Shown here piece after piece: positions 27,341 through 39,267 of a stretch of DNA of 64,000 nt. Within the stretch, counting starts at the first letter, position 1. Every line of letters begins with the position of its first letter. This DNA is from Atrina japonica (taxonomy: Eukaryota > Mollusca > Bivalvia > Pterioida > Pinnidae), in NCBI GenBank assembly GCA_030159075.1, contig BROG01000341.1, positions 186,001 to 250,000 of the forward strand, in the 5' to 3' direction. The notes beneath the pieces were generated by a model, which was not told where the DNA came from, ran no database searches, and saw nothing but the letters and a program-made list of their open reading frames with translations. Both the position numbers and the translations under genes were made by a program.

Positions 27341-27560
27341 TACCGACTTCAACCCGTTCATCGAACTAGAAAGGTTTCCATGGAACATTTGCGACGGGTG
27401 TGTCATGCCAGCAGAAGACGCCGACTCCTCTCTGACACCTGGTTTTATCCCGTTTGAGATTCGTAATTGTTCTTTATGTTGAGACCATTTGCACATCTAA
27501 TTCGTCGTGTTATAATTGAATTGAGTTCTAATTATTGATTGGTACTTCTTCAATTTTACT
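27341..27560 (+). repeat. Dispersed repeat family C, full-length-looking copy
   Basis: This is the clearest copy of family C. It runs from a CATCGAACTAGAAAGG segment through GGTTTCCATGGAACATTT, GACGGGTGTG, CCCGTTTGAGATTCG, GTTGAGACC and AATTCGTCGTGTT to GGTACTTCTTC. It matches 19110-19300 (opposite strand), 54620-54760 and 59245-59390. The 90-codon frame at 27185-27457 overlaps it and is not supported as coding. Confidence 0.75.
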
Positions 27561-28769
27561 TTAAACAAAGGGATGGATACGATTTGAACAAAATCAAAAT
27601 TGTATGATTTTGTACTTAAAGCCAATGTCAGTAAAACATCACAAAAAGTTACTTGAGTCAAGATTTTATCTTGTATTTATGGTTATCCGACTCTCTGACA
27701 TTTAAAGAAATTTAATAGAAAATTTTCATCCATCAATATAGCTTACTGAAAACATAGTCTGCAAACAAGTATACGCGTAGAAGATACATCGTCTGCGGCC
27801 TGCTATAAAACATTTGTAGGTAGTAATAAATTATAAGATATTTAGGCTAGCAAATTAAAAAGTATACACATAGCTTTGTCTTACTCAGTATTATGTGATA
27901 GTATTCTTAATTTAGTATATTATATTGCATATCAAAATTAATAATATATTGTTTTCATTACAATTTCTCCATTACCCTTTGGATTAGCAGTTGTTTATCA
28001 TCGCAAATGTGCCATATTTATCATATATGGAATTGGAAAAGTATTCCCAAAGCATAACTCCGTTCCAACTTGCAATTCGCGTGGTATTAGTGGAAAAGGT
28101 ATGGAAGATACGATGGTTATCTTGGCAAAGTTTATTGCTATATTATTACATACGAACACGTTTCTGAAAATCAATTACTAGCAAAAGTATTATTATTTAT
28201 TAAACTTGAGGATCATTGACTTGATATTTCATAAGATTATACAGCGTTTTAGATTAATTCACACATCATATGGGACTCGTTATCATATATATGGGTTCAT
28301 TTTATCATGCATGGTTCAGTTAATTATTGTATTATACTATTCCTAACACATTAAGCCAGTAAATATATAGGATAGTTCTTAGATGAAATTAAATTTATAT
28401 CAGGAAAATTAACAGGATCTAAAGAAATCATTTATTTCTCTTTCAAAAGAGGTTTATAGCTTAATATGTGCAGGAAAATAAATATCAAGAAGTAGCTACA
28501 GACCTTATAATCTAATTATTATGACATCGTTTTAAGATATATGCATTTCATCTGGACGTGCATACATTACTTTCCGATACATTGAAGTATTGCAGTGTAC
28601 AGAACAAGTTGTCGCCAGGAATCAGAAAGACAGCTGGAGTGTTCTTGGTGAAATGATAAATGAATCAATTTCCATCGTAACGTGGCCAACACTAAGTTCC
28701 GTGTTGTAGTAGGGAAATTGAAATGATCCCCCATATTTTAACATACCTGGTACCACCTACATGTAAGTG
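27561..28769. other. AT-rich sequence, no gene seen
   Basis: No repeat family or exon recognised. Confidence 0.45.
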
Positions 28770-29020
28770 ACATTTCTTTTCAGGATCAAAATAACAATTA
28801 AATATCAAAACAACAGATACCAAAGTATTTAAAAATTCGGAAGAAGGTCCATGTGACAATATACAAATCAGATGTAAATTGGACTCACTACACGTGGACA
28901 TCTGAAAATTAGGTGTCATGGAGGAGAAAGCATCCCCTGTTGACCGGTCACACTACTTTGAGTCCACGTCCGCATACAAATGAAATAATTGAAGAATGAA
29001 TATTTGTTACAATCGCTAAA
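28770..29020 (-). repeat. Retroelement family B, tail-only copy
   Basis: Similar to the non-coding tail of family B at 33690-33850, including CATCCCCTGTTGACCGGTCA. No RT-coding part is present. It abuts a family A copy that begins around 29028. Confidence 0.7.
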
Positions 29021-29027
29021 AATTAGA

Positions 29028-29260
29028 TTAACAGTATCAAAGTTATAGTTTTACGAAATACTCAAGACGATCGTTTCTGTTAATAAGACTCCATCAGTTT
29101 AGTTCGAATTCAATATAGACATATATCCGAAAAAAGTGGTATTATACAAGGCCACATTATAAATCTAAATATGTTGCCAAATTCGTCTAAGAGTATCAAC
29201 TGTAAAATTAATCTTAGTTGCTGAGCAGTTTAAAATTTAAATGGTGGTATAAAACGAATC
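29028..29260 (+). repeat. Dispersed repeat family A
   Basis: It shares CTCAAGACGATCGTTTCTGT, a GTGGTAT..ACAAGGCCA segment and CGTCTAAGAGTA with the copies at 39098, 42402 and 42705. No coding capacity is recognised. Confidence 0.75.
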
Positions 29261-30590
29261 AACAAAACTATCTGACTGACAATTCAACGGACCACTCAGC
29301 CAAACACTGTAATTTCAAGGGAGATAAACAAAGAAAACTGAGGACATCATTGACCTTCGATTAAATAAATTTCCTATAGGATTCATCGTCATGTAAGTAT
29401 TCTAATAACTTTAACATTGACATATACTGGACACATACTGTGACGTACGTGCATGCTTAGATAATATATGTCTAACATTGACAATAACACAACACATTTT
29501 GCAACTGACAACATAACACTACAAAATGTAAAACAAAAATCAGTCCATGCATTGATACACAATTGGAAAATTTGATATAGGAATTATATTTTGGGGTCTT
29601 ATTACAATACATTAAAGAGAATAAAACATTTAAATTATACATGTGTGAAATTTATAAATTTTTGTATATAAAACTTAATTCAAATTAAATCAAATAAACC
29701 CAGACATCGCAAACGCATCATATGATTACAGACCATGGGTAACAAAAGTAACAAAAACGGTGTGATCATTCATTTGTAAGTAGTGAAATTATCAACATTC
29801 CCTACCAATGTCTTGCCTTATAATACAATCCAGTAACATCTAAATCATTATAACTTGCAATGATTTATTTACATAAATTTTCAGATTTTCCTTTGAGATC
29901 TAAAAGATTGAAAATAAAGATAATGATGATTCTTGTATCGTTGTAAGTAGTAAAAAACTAAGACATACGTATTTCGGTGAAAGACTAATAAACCGTATTT
30001 GCCCAATTGTAGAGTATAAATCAAAATAGATGGTAAATATTGTCAGAACACGTTCTAATCGATAATTTTCCATTTTGGGTCAGCACGCTGATACATTTAC
30101 CATCATACAACTGGGAATTCACAGAACATTTATGGTGATTGTTGAAGCAACTCTAAATCGTAGGAAATGTATGCATTCGGAATATAATTAATGTAATCCA
30201 TATCATTCACTTGACCATTGGTCAAATTGATATCAGAAATCTTTTAAATGTCGATAAAACTGTTAACTAGATAACAGAAGTTCTGACTCGGATGTAAATC
30301 TATGATATTACATATTAAACCCCATATATGATTATACCATGAGAAAATGTCATATATTTCAGATATGTAAAACTAAAAATATTAGGTATCACGTTATCCC
30401 AGGAACAAACATATAGACATTCCCAATGGTTGTTTGTTATCATGTTTTATTTCATTATGTTTGGTAATGTACGTCACCTTCAACATTTTTTCAATTTTAA
30501 GGAGATGGAGGAGTTAACCCAGTTACATTATACCTGGGAAGAGACAACCGACCTTCCACAAAAATTCCCTACAGAATCAGTTTAGGTTCC
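29261..30590. other. AT-rich sequence, no gene seen
   Basis: No supported feature. Confidence 0.45.
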
Positions 30591-30675
30591 AGTGGGATTT
30601 GACCCCACGCTGATCAGAGGTAAGAGAATGGTTTAAAAATCGATGCTGTAACCTTTCGGCCAGGGTGGAGACTCT
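30591..30675 (-). repeat. tRNA-like sequence (possible SINE head)
   Basis: On the minus strand TGGCCGAAAGGTTA (30649-30662) resembles a Pol III A box of tRNA-Leu/Ser type, and GGGGTCAAATCCC (30594-30606) resembles a B box. The spacing fits a tRNA with a long variable arm, but I could not fold a proper acceptor stem, so a tRNA-derived repeat or tRNA pseudogene is more likely than a working tRNA. Confidence 0.4.
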
Positions 30676-30714
30676 GTTGAGATACTTATAATACAAGTTA
30701 TCATTTTACACGTC

Positions 30715-30770
30715 GCAAATGTTCCATGGAAACCTCTCGAATTTAGTGAAAAGATCGTCAATTACTTTTA
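30715..30770 (-). repeat. Family C fragment
   Basis: CGCAAATGTTCCATGGAAAC is the complement of the GTTTCCATGGAACATTT part of the 27341 copy. Only this end is recognisable. Confidence 0.55.
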
Positions 30771-31529
30771 TATCTGGCTGGCGAAGGGGAGTCACTGTGT
30801 AATAATGGCTGTGCTCCAGAACATTTATCTAACAATATTGAAAGGGGGACTTCATATTGTTTTACAAGATTTCCGTATCGACAATAAAACTTCCTTAGTG
30901 ACTACTACTGTGGAACGGGATGTTCGTCATATGGAAATTGAAATATCAAGTTTGTCATAAAGGGAGATGTGAAGTAGACCTTCCTTCCTAATAGACAGGG
31001 TAAATTTAGGTTAGAAGCAGATGTGCTGCTCTCTGTCGTTCACTGATCTGAAGCTCAACAGGATATATCTGACCAGGTCATGACGAAATTCTGGATTATT
31101 TATAGACAGGTACCTTTAAGTATATTGCACCGAGATGCTAACTGATTCCTTCCTGTAGAGAACAGATACTATTTCCACCAATAAAAGTTGGGCGCCACAA
31201 TAAAGCTGAATTTTTTTTTACATTGGCTTAAAACGCTGTTCAAAATCAGATTTACGTAATCCTATCCAATGGCAGTACTGGTCTCCAATATGAATTAAAC
31301 TTCTATTATGCCTGGTGTTCGATATTTGAATGTGTTTCTTCCGTGCCGAAGTAGTTGATTTTAGACTTCGACCATGCATTTTTAGTGACAACAAATATTT
31401 GAAAATGCGGGTCCAGTGAAATCTCGGCCACATCGGCCCCACATATACACTCAATATTTGTTAATATCGGCCTATATCGAATATGTTGTGTATTTACTGT
31501 GAAATAATTTAGTGGATATGTATATATAT
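30771..31529. other. AT-rich sequence, no gene seen
   Basis: A 78-codon minus-strand frame at 31218-31454 is open but carries no motif I recognise. I do not call it. Confidence 0.4.
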
Positions 31530-31786
31530 TAGTTTGTTTGTTTATTACGACCCAATCAAGAATCTTTCACACATATGGAGACGTCACCAACTTTTGCCTA
31601 TGCCCGGCACTTACGGCCATTGAGCAGTGAGGGTTCTTTAACGTGACAGCACTTACTATGACACGAGACCTCGGTTTTTACTGTCTTATCCGAAGTACAG
31701 TAAACCATCCTGCCGCCGGCTGGACTCGAACTCACAACCTCACGATTAAGATTCGAGCGCGCTACCGACTGAGCCAGGTCGAGCAT
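31530..31786 (-). mobile_element. tRNA-derived SINE
   Basis: Read on the minus strand from 31784, the head is tRNA-like: TGGCTCAGTCGGTAGCGCGC is an A-box match and GAGTTCGAGTCCAGCC a B-box match. The body includes ACGTTAAAGAACCC (about 31634-31647) and GTGACGTCTCCATATG, and ends in an AAACAAACAAAC-type tail near 31530. The layout of tRNA head, conserved body and short repetitive tail is that of long mollusc SINEs; I recall RUDI as similar but cannot confirm the family. The 62-codon frame at 31598-31786 is the SINE itself. No clear target-site duplication was found. Confidence 0.75.
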
Positions 31787-32037
31787 ATTGGCCTAGATGT
31801 CCAGTAGCGCACACATACGCGATAAAGATCCACCGAGTGTTTGACCTAGAGGTCACTTGCATGCATTTTAATTGCGTCAGAGGAAAGTAATACGTAAACC
31901 TTTGCTTGCAAGATAATGCCTAAAAACTCAGATTTAAATCATAAAAGATGTAGGTAAATTCGTGTTCGATCCTATTTTGAATTGTTAAATTGATTTAGTG
32001 TTTAATAGACAATTTCAAAAAAATGTGATGAGAGATA
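31787..32037. other. Short non-coding spacer
   Basis: Nothing recognised between the SINE and family D. Confidence 0.4.
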
Positions 32038-32275
32038 CACCCCAATAAAATAATAGAAAATCAACAACAACAATGGTTGCCGCCATGACCGTTTATCAAG
32101 TATCATCAACGGTTTAAGTAGGATCTCGAGTATTGGAGGGTCTCCTTTGTGTTAAGATGCAAAAATGATTACGACTTTGACCTTCTTTGAATAAAATAGC
32201 AATTCGATTGATAAATCGATGGTTTCTTTGTCGTATACTTAAAAACCCAATTTTCGGCTTTGCTGGGGTAAGCAA
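32038..32275. repeat. Dispersed repeat family D, copy 1
   Basis: About 230 bases matching 54283-54555 in the same orientation. Shared blocks include CCGCCAT, AGTATTG(A/G)AGGGTC, TGTGTTAA(A/G)ATGC, ATCGATGGTTTCTTT and TTTGCTGGG. The minus-strand frame at 32114-32395 overlaps it; because the matching copy at 54283 does not keep that frame, I treat it as non-coding. Confidence 0.7.
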
Positions 32276-33189
32276 TACGACACAATTGTTATGAGGTACT
32301 TTAAAATTAACATTTAAAGTCCATATGATTGCCTTTTCAATTATATTTTGGAATTTTATACTAAAGATTCCTGTTCCTATTTTTACGAGTACCAATCTCT
32401 GTGTAATATGAAATGTCTGAGAAATATATTTCCAAACCAGAAGACAATGGCTTTTATCTCCTGGGATTTACATAGTAATTATTAGCATTGGACGTATGTG
32501 TCACAATTATCAATACATTTTTATATCTGTCAATTCTACTCTTATCAATCATAATTATGGACCATATACTACTGTCCGATAATTTTATGCAGAGTTGGAA
32601 TTTGGATCAGAGGAACGTTCGAAAATGAAATAAAAAAAAACTCAGGATATTGATATACTTAAAAAGCGGAAGTACGCTTAATGAATACAAACAACTGAAA
32701 TTAAAGCGTAAACAAAATTGTATTTACACATCAGGTAAATAAAGATAAACAGAAAACCTTGATATAGATGTCAAGTATGATATAATTAATCGCTCAATCA
32801 TTCTTCCTTTGGTTATACTTCAAAGACAAAGAGGTGAATTTTTTTGAAAGTGCAACGAATTTCGAGAACAATTGTATGTAAACACACCTTTGACACAGTG
32901 AGATAATTACATATTCTGTACGCAAGGAGTTATAAGTCTACCATCTGTACAATAAATACTTTAAGATGCTAATTTACCCCCAAGGCCCCGTGTCATGTTA
33001 TTCTTATAATGTCAGAGAGTGTTCATTGCATGATCAAACATCTATAGCAATTTCAAAAGTTCATTGCTTTCGATGGGAGTTTACATCTCAAAAATTTGTT
33101 TAAAAAGTCTGATGCTAGAATGAATGAATGGAAAAGTTGGTGATTGTCGCATACCGTCTTATTGATAATTATAATCTGTGGTGAATATA
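32276..33189. other. AT-rich sequence, no gene seen
   Basis: No supported feature. Confidence 0.45.
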
Positions 33190-33346
33190 CAGTGACTAAC
33201 TGGTGACTTTCTCCCCTTGAAACGAGTGTTTGGTAAAGAAGCGTTCATCACTACCTCTATTAAGATATGTTAGGCCTGATCCCGTAACCCATTTTTACAT
33301 TTGCGTGTCAAACGCTCTACAACTAGACCAATGCGAGCTACTATTG
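33190..33346 (-). mobile_element. tRNA-derived SINE, partial
   Basis: The minus strand starts TTGGTCTAGTTGTAGAGCG (A-box type), then TTTGACACGCAAATG (anticodon-arm-like) and a degenerate B box around GGTTACGGGATCAGG. The body begins GTGATGAACGCTTCTTTACC. It looks like the same SINE class as at 31530-31786 but keeps the front half, while the 3' part is missing. Confidence 0.6.
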
Positions 33347-33684
33347 CAAAAGTGACAAACAATTAGTAATATTAATCTGGCAGGTCAAAATTCATAAATG
33401 GACCCAAATGCCATAGAGGCATCAACCTTCAGCAAACAAACATTGAAATGATAGCTGTTAAAATCTATTCGAGTTTCACACAAACTTTTTAAGAAGTACT
33501 GATGTAAGTAATCGTGAACCCAAATACCTCTTTACATGGTTAGGTTGAATACCTTTATTTTGTTCAAAATTGCATACCGCCTTCGTGTAAACGAATAGTA
33601 TCGATTATTTATAATCATATTTAAATCATATTTATGGTTCATTAACAACACACATTTTAAATTGAATAGAAAATTTAAATTTAA
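33347..33684. other. AT-rich sequence, nothing recognised
   Basis: No supported feature. Confidence 0.4.
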
Positions 33685-34800
33685 ACAATATAAAAATTTC
33701 AAATACCAAAGTATAAATCAATAGAATGTCCAGGACATAGATACAAATCCGGTAAAAATAGACAAACATGGACCTCTGGAAACAAAGAGGTGGGATCAGG
33801 TGCCATGGAGGAGTAAGGATCCCCTGTCGACCGGTCACACCCGCCGTGAGTCCACAGTCAAGTCCAATGAAACAAGTGAGGAGTGTATCCTCGTCACAAT
33901 TGGTACAGACGTCTCAACAACCGCCAACGAAAAGGCAACTCAACATTTCACTTAGTGAAACAGAGTAGTCGCAAACAAGACTATTATACCGACCGTAAAA
34001 TTTGCGGAACGTTGACATTAAACGCGGTTTTCGATATCCATGTGTCAATAATTTGTCAGTGAGTAGTTTACCTCTGTATATGAAATCTTCATATATTAAG
34101 CACGCCCTGGCATATCGGACCATTTGTGAAATATAAACTCCATATGCGGGTGACTGAGGGATATTACTACTTAAATGTGGAACATTTACGATGGGAAAGC
34201 CGAAATCGTCGCGTTTATCGTATAGCTTAGTTGCTAATTTCCCAGTCTGTGTTTGTATTAAGTAAAAAAAAAATATGAAGCGTGTGTGCTTGATTCTGTT
34301 GTATCTTTAATTTCTAGTTCGCTGGGATATATCGCATTGACATATATATGAAAATTGTCATTATTAATTGACAAAACGTCGTCGATATATCTAAATGTCA
34401 AATTAAAGGACACCGCTAACTTTTTCTTCTTTTGATTCAGCAGTTTCTGAATGAAGTCTGCTTCGTATGAATAAAGGAACAGGTCGGCCAATAAAGGAGC
34501 ACAATTGGTTCTGACAGTTTGTTGAAAGACCACGTCTCCGAACATTACAAATATATTGTCTATTAGAAATTCCAGCATGTTTTTATATCAACTTCAGTAT
34601 ATTTATGTGTAGAATCAGAGTGGTGTTTGACGAAATAAGTATCCTGATAGCCAATCACTAGATATTTAAATTTTCGGGTACCACCTTTAGTGAAAAAGCA
34701 GTTGTCTATGATGCTGAAAAGTCTTTCTTTTAATTTTTTATGTGGAATAGTAGGGTAAAGAGTAGAGAAGTCATAGGTTTTGATACAGTGAATTCGAGAA
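33685..34800 (-). pseudogene. Retroelement family B copy 2: frameshifted reverse transcriptase plus tail
   Basis: This is the most complete copy. On the minus strand from about 34800 the translation reads in order: TYDFSTLYPTIPH (RT fingers/palm motif), YFVKHHSDSTHKYTEVDIK, then after a frameshift near 34580 MLEFLIDNIFVMFGDVVFQQ, TNCAPLLADLFLYSYEADF and the catalytic box FRYIDDVLS (34578-34258). After a second frameshift in a T-run near 34265 it continues as KLYDKRDDFGFPIVN and IRYARAC-like MVRYARAC (34123) to VSLSEMLSC (end about 33914). The YIDD pair gives the expected Asp-Asp. A non-coding tail follows (33685-33910). At least two frameshifts make this copy inactive. The element class is unresolved: a Penelope-like or other RT-like retroelement is my guess, and no endonuclease domain is visible. 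Confidence 0.85.
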
Positions 34801-35865
34801 AAGCATCAAACATTTAGCACTCATTTAGTCTTTAATAATTCATAATTTTAATTCACTTGTTTTGTGTATTCTTACACATCAGTTGTTATAATCGTATCTC
34901 TGGTTTACCTATTACCTAAGTTATGAATTTTTCATGCCTATTTGATATCTTCGTTCCCCCTGAATTGACTAAGATAGCGTTAGCTAATCAATAACAAACC
35001 TTGCATATTATCATGGCAGTATGCCTCCACAATTTATATATTTTGAAATATGATCGAATAATTAATAATCATAGATAATTTCTGATGTGTTTTCCATTAG
35101 AAATTACAAATAATACATCTAGATCTTGTGTTGCATTGCATAGAAATGAATAGATAGATTAATTGATGTGTTATTTGTATATCATAAACATATTCCACGG
35201 AGTAATTAGTGTTAAATTCAAAACCACTTTTGATAAACAGGAAAAATTAATTAAATAATTTTTTTATACAAAATTGTTAAAAATAACTCTTAAGTATTAT
35301 ATTTATTAGCAGAGTGGATATACTACACAACCTGACACGCAATACTAACAAAGGAATTCCAATAATTACATTAAGTAATCATGTCATGGTAATATGCAAT
35401 TGATACTTTTTTCAAAATTTTTATTTTAAAAAGAATATATGCAAATGAAAACATCAATGGGACTTTATAGTATATGTTGAAATTGATATATAACGAACTC
35501 GGTTTTACACTATTTAGCATATTACGACTTGGAAACAATTCCTTAATTTGCATACTATTAGTTCATAACTTTTAAAGAGGCATTATCTGTGAGTTTTGTT
35601 TTTCAAAAATTATTTCCTTTTTTACACCTTAGATTGATATACAATAACAAAAAGAGATAACCACAGTCATACAAAAGAAATGAACAAGTATATCTGTAAA
35701 TACTGCTTGAGAAACCCAGGTTTGGCACTTTAACTTGCAATTGATTTATTCAACTTTACTATTTGTAGATGAATAGCACACTGGACCTGACCTTTTTTGT
35801 CAAAATACAAAATGTAAAGAAATATACGATTTTATGCTTGTGTAAAGCTCAGTTAGTTATTGTCT
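34801..35865. other. Very AT-rich sequence, no gene seen
   Basis: No supported feature. Confidence 0.45.
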
Positions 35866-36425
35866 ATCAAATACAATGTATATATCAAGTACAATGTATA
35901 TATCAAGTACATTGTATATATCAAGTACATTGTATATATCAAGTACAATGTATATATCAAGTACATTGTATATATCAAGTACATTGTATATATCAAGTAC
36001 AATGTTTATATCAAGTACATTGTATATATCAAGTGCAATGTTTATATCAAGTACATTGTATATATCAAGTACATTGTATATATCAAGTACATTGTATATA
36101 TCAAGTACAATGTATATATCAAGTACATTGTATATATCAAGTGCAATGTATATATCAAGTACATTGTATATATCAAGTACAATGTATATATCAAGTACAT
36201 TGTATATATCAAGTACAATGTATATATCAAGTACATTGTATATATCAAGTTCATTGTATATATCAAGTACAATGTTTATATCAAGTACAATGTATATATC
36301 AAGTACAATGTATATATCAAGTACAATGTTTATATCAAGTACAATGTATATATCAAGTACATTGTATATATCAAGTACATTGTATATATCAAGTACAATG
36401 TATATATCAAGTACATTGTATATAT
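35866..36425 (+). repeat. 18-bp minisatellite, about 31 units
   Basis: The unit is TATATATCAAGTACA(A/T)TG. Each unit ends in either ACAATG or ACATTG, and a few carry GCAATG, TTCATTG or a TTTATATC start. Because 18 is a multiple of three and the unit has no stop in three + frames, three overlapping frames of 192-226 codons with hexapeptide repeats (such as YISSTM and YIKYNV) stay open; these are period artefacts. Confidence 0.97.
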
Positions 36426-38254
36426 TTATAACGTTTAATGTATCTATACAACATCCCTCATATTCAAACTTGTGTACATGTTACTTTTGCTGTTTTAAAG
36501 ACAAAGAAAAGAAGGTTGATGGAATAAACCAAAGAAAAGCAATAATCATATTCTAGATAGCAACGATTAATAATTCAGGAACATTTTCCATAGTCTTGAC
36601 AATTATATCAAACCTACAAGGAATTGAATTCCAAATTTTTAACTTCAACACTGACGTGGTATTTCTGATGTTTGATCTGAGAACCGGTATGTATTCTCGT
36701 CTTTCATCAAAGTGTCCAAACCAATTAAATCAAGAATATTTTTTTAACATAAGCAAATCTGTGTGCTTCACATTTATCAAATAACTTAATCAATCACTTA
36801 TAACTTTGGTATTATGTTTATAATATTTAGATATAACTTGATATATACAATTCAATTAAATTTATTATACGCTCTAAGGGTACCAAGTAAAATGCTGTTT
36901 TTAAGTTTCAATCAAATGCTATACCTGTATCCATTCTAAAAGGGCTTTCTTCGGAGTAAGACAGAATGTGAACGTAGTTTTAATTTACAACTGTCTAAAC
37001 TAGAATGTTTGCCAACATAAAACTGTGTTCATATCCCTTACTTTGACATGCAAAAATATATCTTATATCTTTCTCGAATAAAGCACTACACAAGGACGTT
37101 TGACAAAAGGCAGTCGATCCTTTCAATATACTCTCACAAATGTCAAAGGCCTTAAACCGTTTTACCAAGTTTTTCCACACAAACTTATACAACTCGCATT
37201 GAAATACCTTCACACTGATTTTAGTCGTTGTTGTGAAGGACCAAGTGAACAACAATTGAATATCGAAAGTCTAATTTAGCACAACAACTTTTTACTTTTC
37301 TACATTCAGTTATATGCAATGCTTTCCCCATTGGTTCGTTGTAGCCTTTTGCTAAACAGTTTACCAATGTTTAGCACATCAGTTAAAGCTCACATCGTTT
37401 GCCTTGAAAGTTAAGGATTCAGCAAACGAAATTCAACCGGCTCAAAATGACTGAGATATACCACAGAAGCAACAGCAGCGAAGAACTTCAAATCCGTGAA
37501 TTTAAGTATAGTAAATGTTTTATTGCTTGAATGAAATTTAAGGTATAATGTGATGGCACCAGAAATATACCATAGTGTTGACCAACAGAAAGTTCAGACG
37601 GGTGAGAATAACTTCGTCACAAACTTTAAAACTGGTAACCCATAAACCATCCACTTTATTGAAACACGGTAATTCTAGATGATGTCGAAACGTTACCGTG
37701 CTTGAAAACTAATATCATCAATATAATTATAATACTAAAGTTAAAATTATGTGCAAATAGACCAAAATCAATGTTCGAGGTGATGTATCAGTTTATAAGA
37801 TTACATCAGTTTAAAATTAGAGTTGATATATGGGTTTAAAACAGAAGGTGTATCATACAAGGCAAAATACTAAACCTAAATGTATTGTATCTAAAAGTAA
37901 CCATATCAATTAAATGATTATCGTGTCTTTTGTGGAGTTTAGAATTTTAACAACCATACTATCCATACTAAATAACACTTCAGTATGAAATAAGAAGCTG
38001 TACCGGAAAAGCAGTTACTTTGTAACGTATACTCTCGGAGACCCAAATGGCCAACCAGCAAAGGAAACAATCCAATCAGTGTTCTGGAAAAAGATCTTGT
38101 TGTATCCATTCAGATCTTAAGATCTTGCTACCCCATTATTGGAAAAAATAACGATTACGGTTAGTAATATCATAATTATTCAAAACATATAAAAGAAATG
38201 ATTTGATATTCGATTCATAGAACAATAGATATTAGTAACATAAAAGGTAGCAAC
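36426..38254. other. AT-rich sequence with family A fragments
   Basis: An end fragment of family A on the minus strand lies at 36795-36830 (TAACTTTGGTATTATGTTTA). A degenerate A copy lies at about 37735-37910 (GTATCATACAAGGCAAAATA). A minus-strand open frame at 36995-37255 has mixed composition with five Cys but no motif and only a TTG start; I do not call it a gene. Confidence 0.5.
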
Positions 38255-38453
38255 AGATAGTAGGTTGTTTGACATACGACTCTTTCATGTCATACTACGA
38301 CACATCTTAACATTCAAGAAAATAGATAGTAGGTTGTTTGACATACGACTCTTTCGTGTCATACTACGACGCATCTTAACATTCAAGAAAATAGATAGTA
38401 GGTTGTTTGACATACGACTCTTTCATGTCACGACACATCTTAACATTCAGGAA
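38255..38453 (+). repeat. 69-bp minisatellite, three units
   Basis: The unit starts AGATAGTAGGTTGTTTGACA and recurs at 38255, 38324 and 38393. The third unit lacks about 10 bases in the middle. The matching 23-residue repeat in the + frame (LFDIRLFHVILR) is a period effect (69 is divisible by 3). Confidence 0.9.
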
Positions 38454-38671
38454 AGTCATTTATTAATTAAGCAGCTAAACACTTGTGCTGCACTAGAAGT
38501 TTGTTGAATTATATTTTCCACCCGTTTGTCAAACTTTATTTATTTGTAAAAATAAATGTCAACATCACTTTTCCTTTTACATCACCTTATCATTGAATTT
38601 GGGTTTGAAGCAATAGGAACATCTTTTTAAAATGCTTTTTTCACGTGTTATCAGATTAAAGAGTCAAACTT

Positions 38672-38934
38672 CATACAAATAGGTCGTAAGGTAAAAAAAT
38701 GCAAATCATCGGGTAATAGGGTAAACATTAACATATTATCAGAACGTTGGGTTGCAAGTTACATATTTTCAGATGGCAAGGTTAAATTGAAATATCAGGA
38801 AGTTTGGTCAACATTTTCATATTATTAGGTAGTATAGAGACATTTTACATATTAACGTCGTTAGGGTTCAAGTAAAATCCTATATGTAATCTGGTTTTAG
38901 GATCAAAATCAATATGTAATCATGCAATGATCCC
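38672..38934 (+). repeat. Degenerate ~33-bp minisatellite, left block
   Basis: Loose repeats of a TATTATCAG..AGTA.GGTCAAAATTTACA theme at about 33-base spacing. The same theme resumes at 39036-39097, 39268-39606 and about 40110-40150, after inserted repeats. Confidence 0.65.
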
Positions 38935-39035
38935 ACCTATGGATTTCCAGGGGTCCGTGTTTGTCCAGTATTCACTACATTTGTAGGTGTATCCTGGACA
39001 TCCTGAAGAATTATGCTTTGCTATCTGAGATTTCC
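38935..39035 (+). repeat. Retroelement family B tail fragment (reverse orientation)
   Basis: GGGGTCCGTGTTTGTCCAGT and TATCCTGGACATCCTGA match the end of the family B tail, inverted relative to copies 1 and 2. Confidence 0.65.
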
Positions 39036-39097
39036 ATATATAAACAGGAAGTAAGATCAAACTTTACTTTTTTCAGTTAGCAAGGCCAAAGTTTACA

Positions 39098-39262
39098 TAT
39101 TATAAACATAATACAAAATTTATAATGCTCAAGACGATTGTTCAGTCAATTAGACTTCATCAGTTGAGCTCTAATTTTAAAAGATTTTCTAAAGGGAAAG
39201 TGGTATAATACAAGGCAAAATAATTAATCTAAATGCCTAGCCAAATCCGTCTAAGAGTAACA
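39098..39262 (+). repeat. Dispersed repeat family A
   Basis: It begins TATTATAAACATAATAC, then CTCAAGACGATTG, TCAATTAGACTTCATCAG and CCGTCTAAGAGTAACAACTG. It lies between blocks of the 33-bp minisatellite and so looks inserted into it. Confidence 0.75.
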
Positions 39263-39267
39263 ACTGT

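Noticed and set aside
30591..30675. Functional tRNA gene
   Set aside because: A- and B-box-like words exist but no acceptor-stem pairing or clean anticodon arm could be seen.
31598..31786. Minus-strand 62-codon frame beginning MLDLAQSVARS
   Set aside because: It translates the tRNA-like head and body of the SINE.
33768..33968. Plus-strand 66-codon frame, and the similar one at 22616-22828
   Set aside because: Both are antisense to the family B tail and RT end; the shared peptide reflects the shared repeat.
35866..36425. CRISPR-like array
   Set aside because: Units are contiguous with no unique spacers, in eukaryotic DNA; it is a plain minisatellite.
35769..36556. Three overlapping frames of 192-226 codons with hexapeptide repeats
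   Set aside because: They are products of the 18-bp array whose period is a multiple of three; all frames stay open together.
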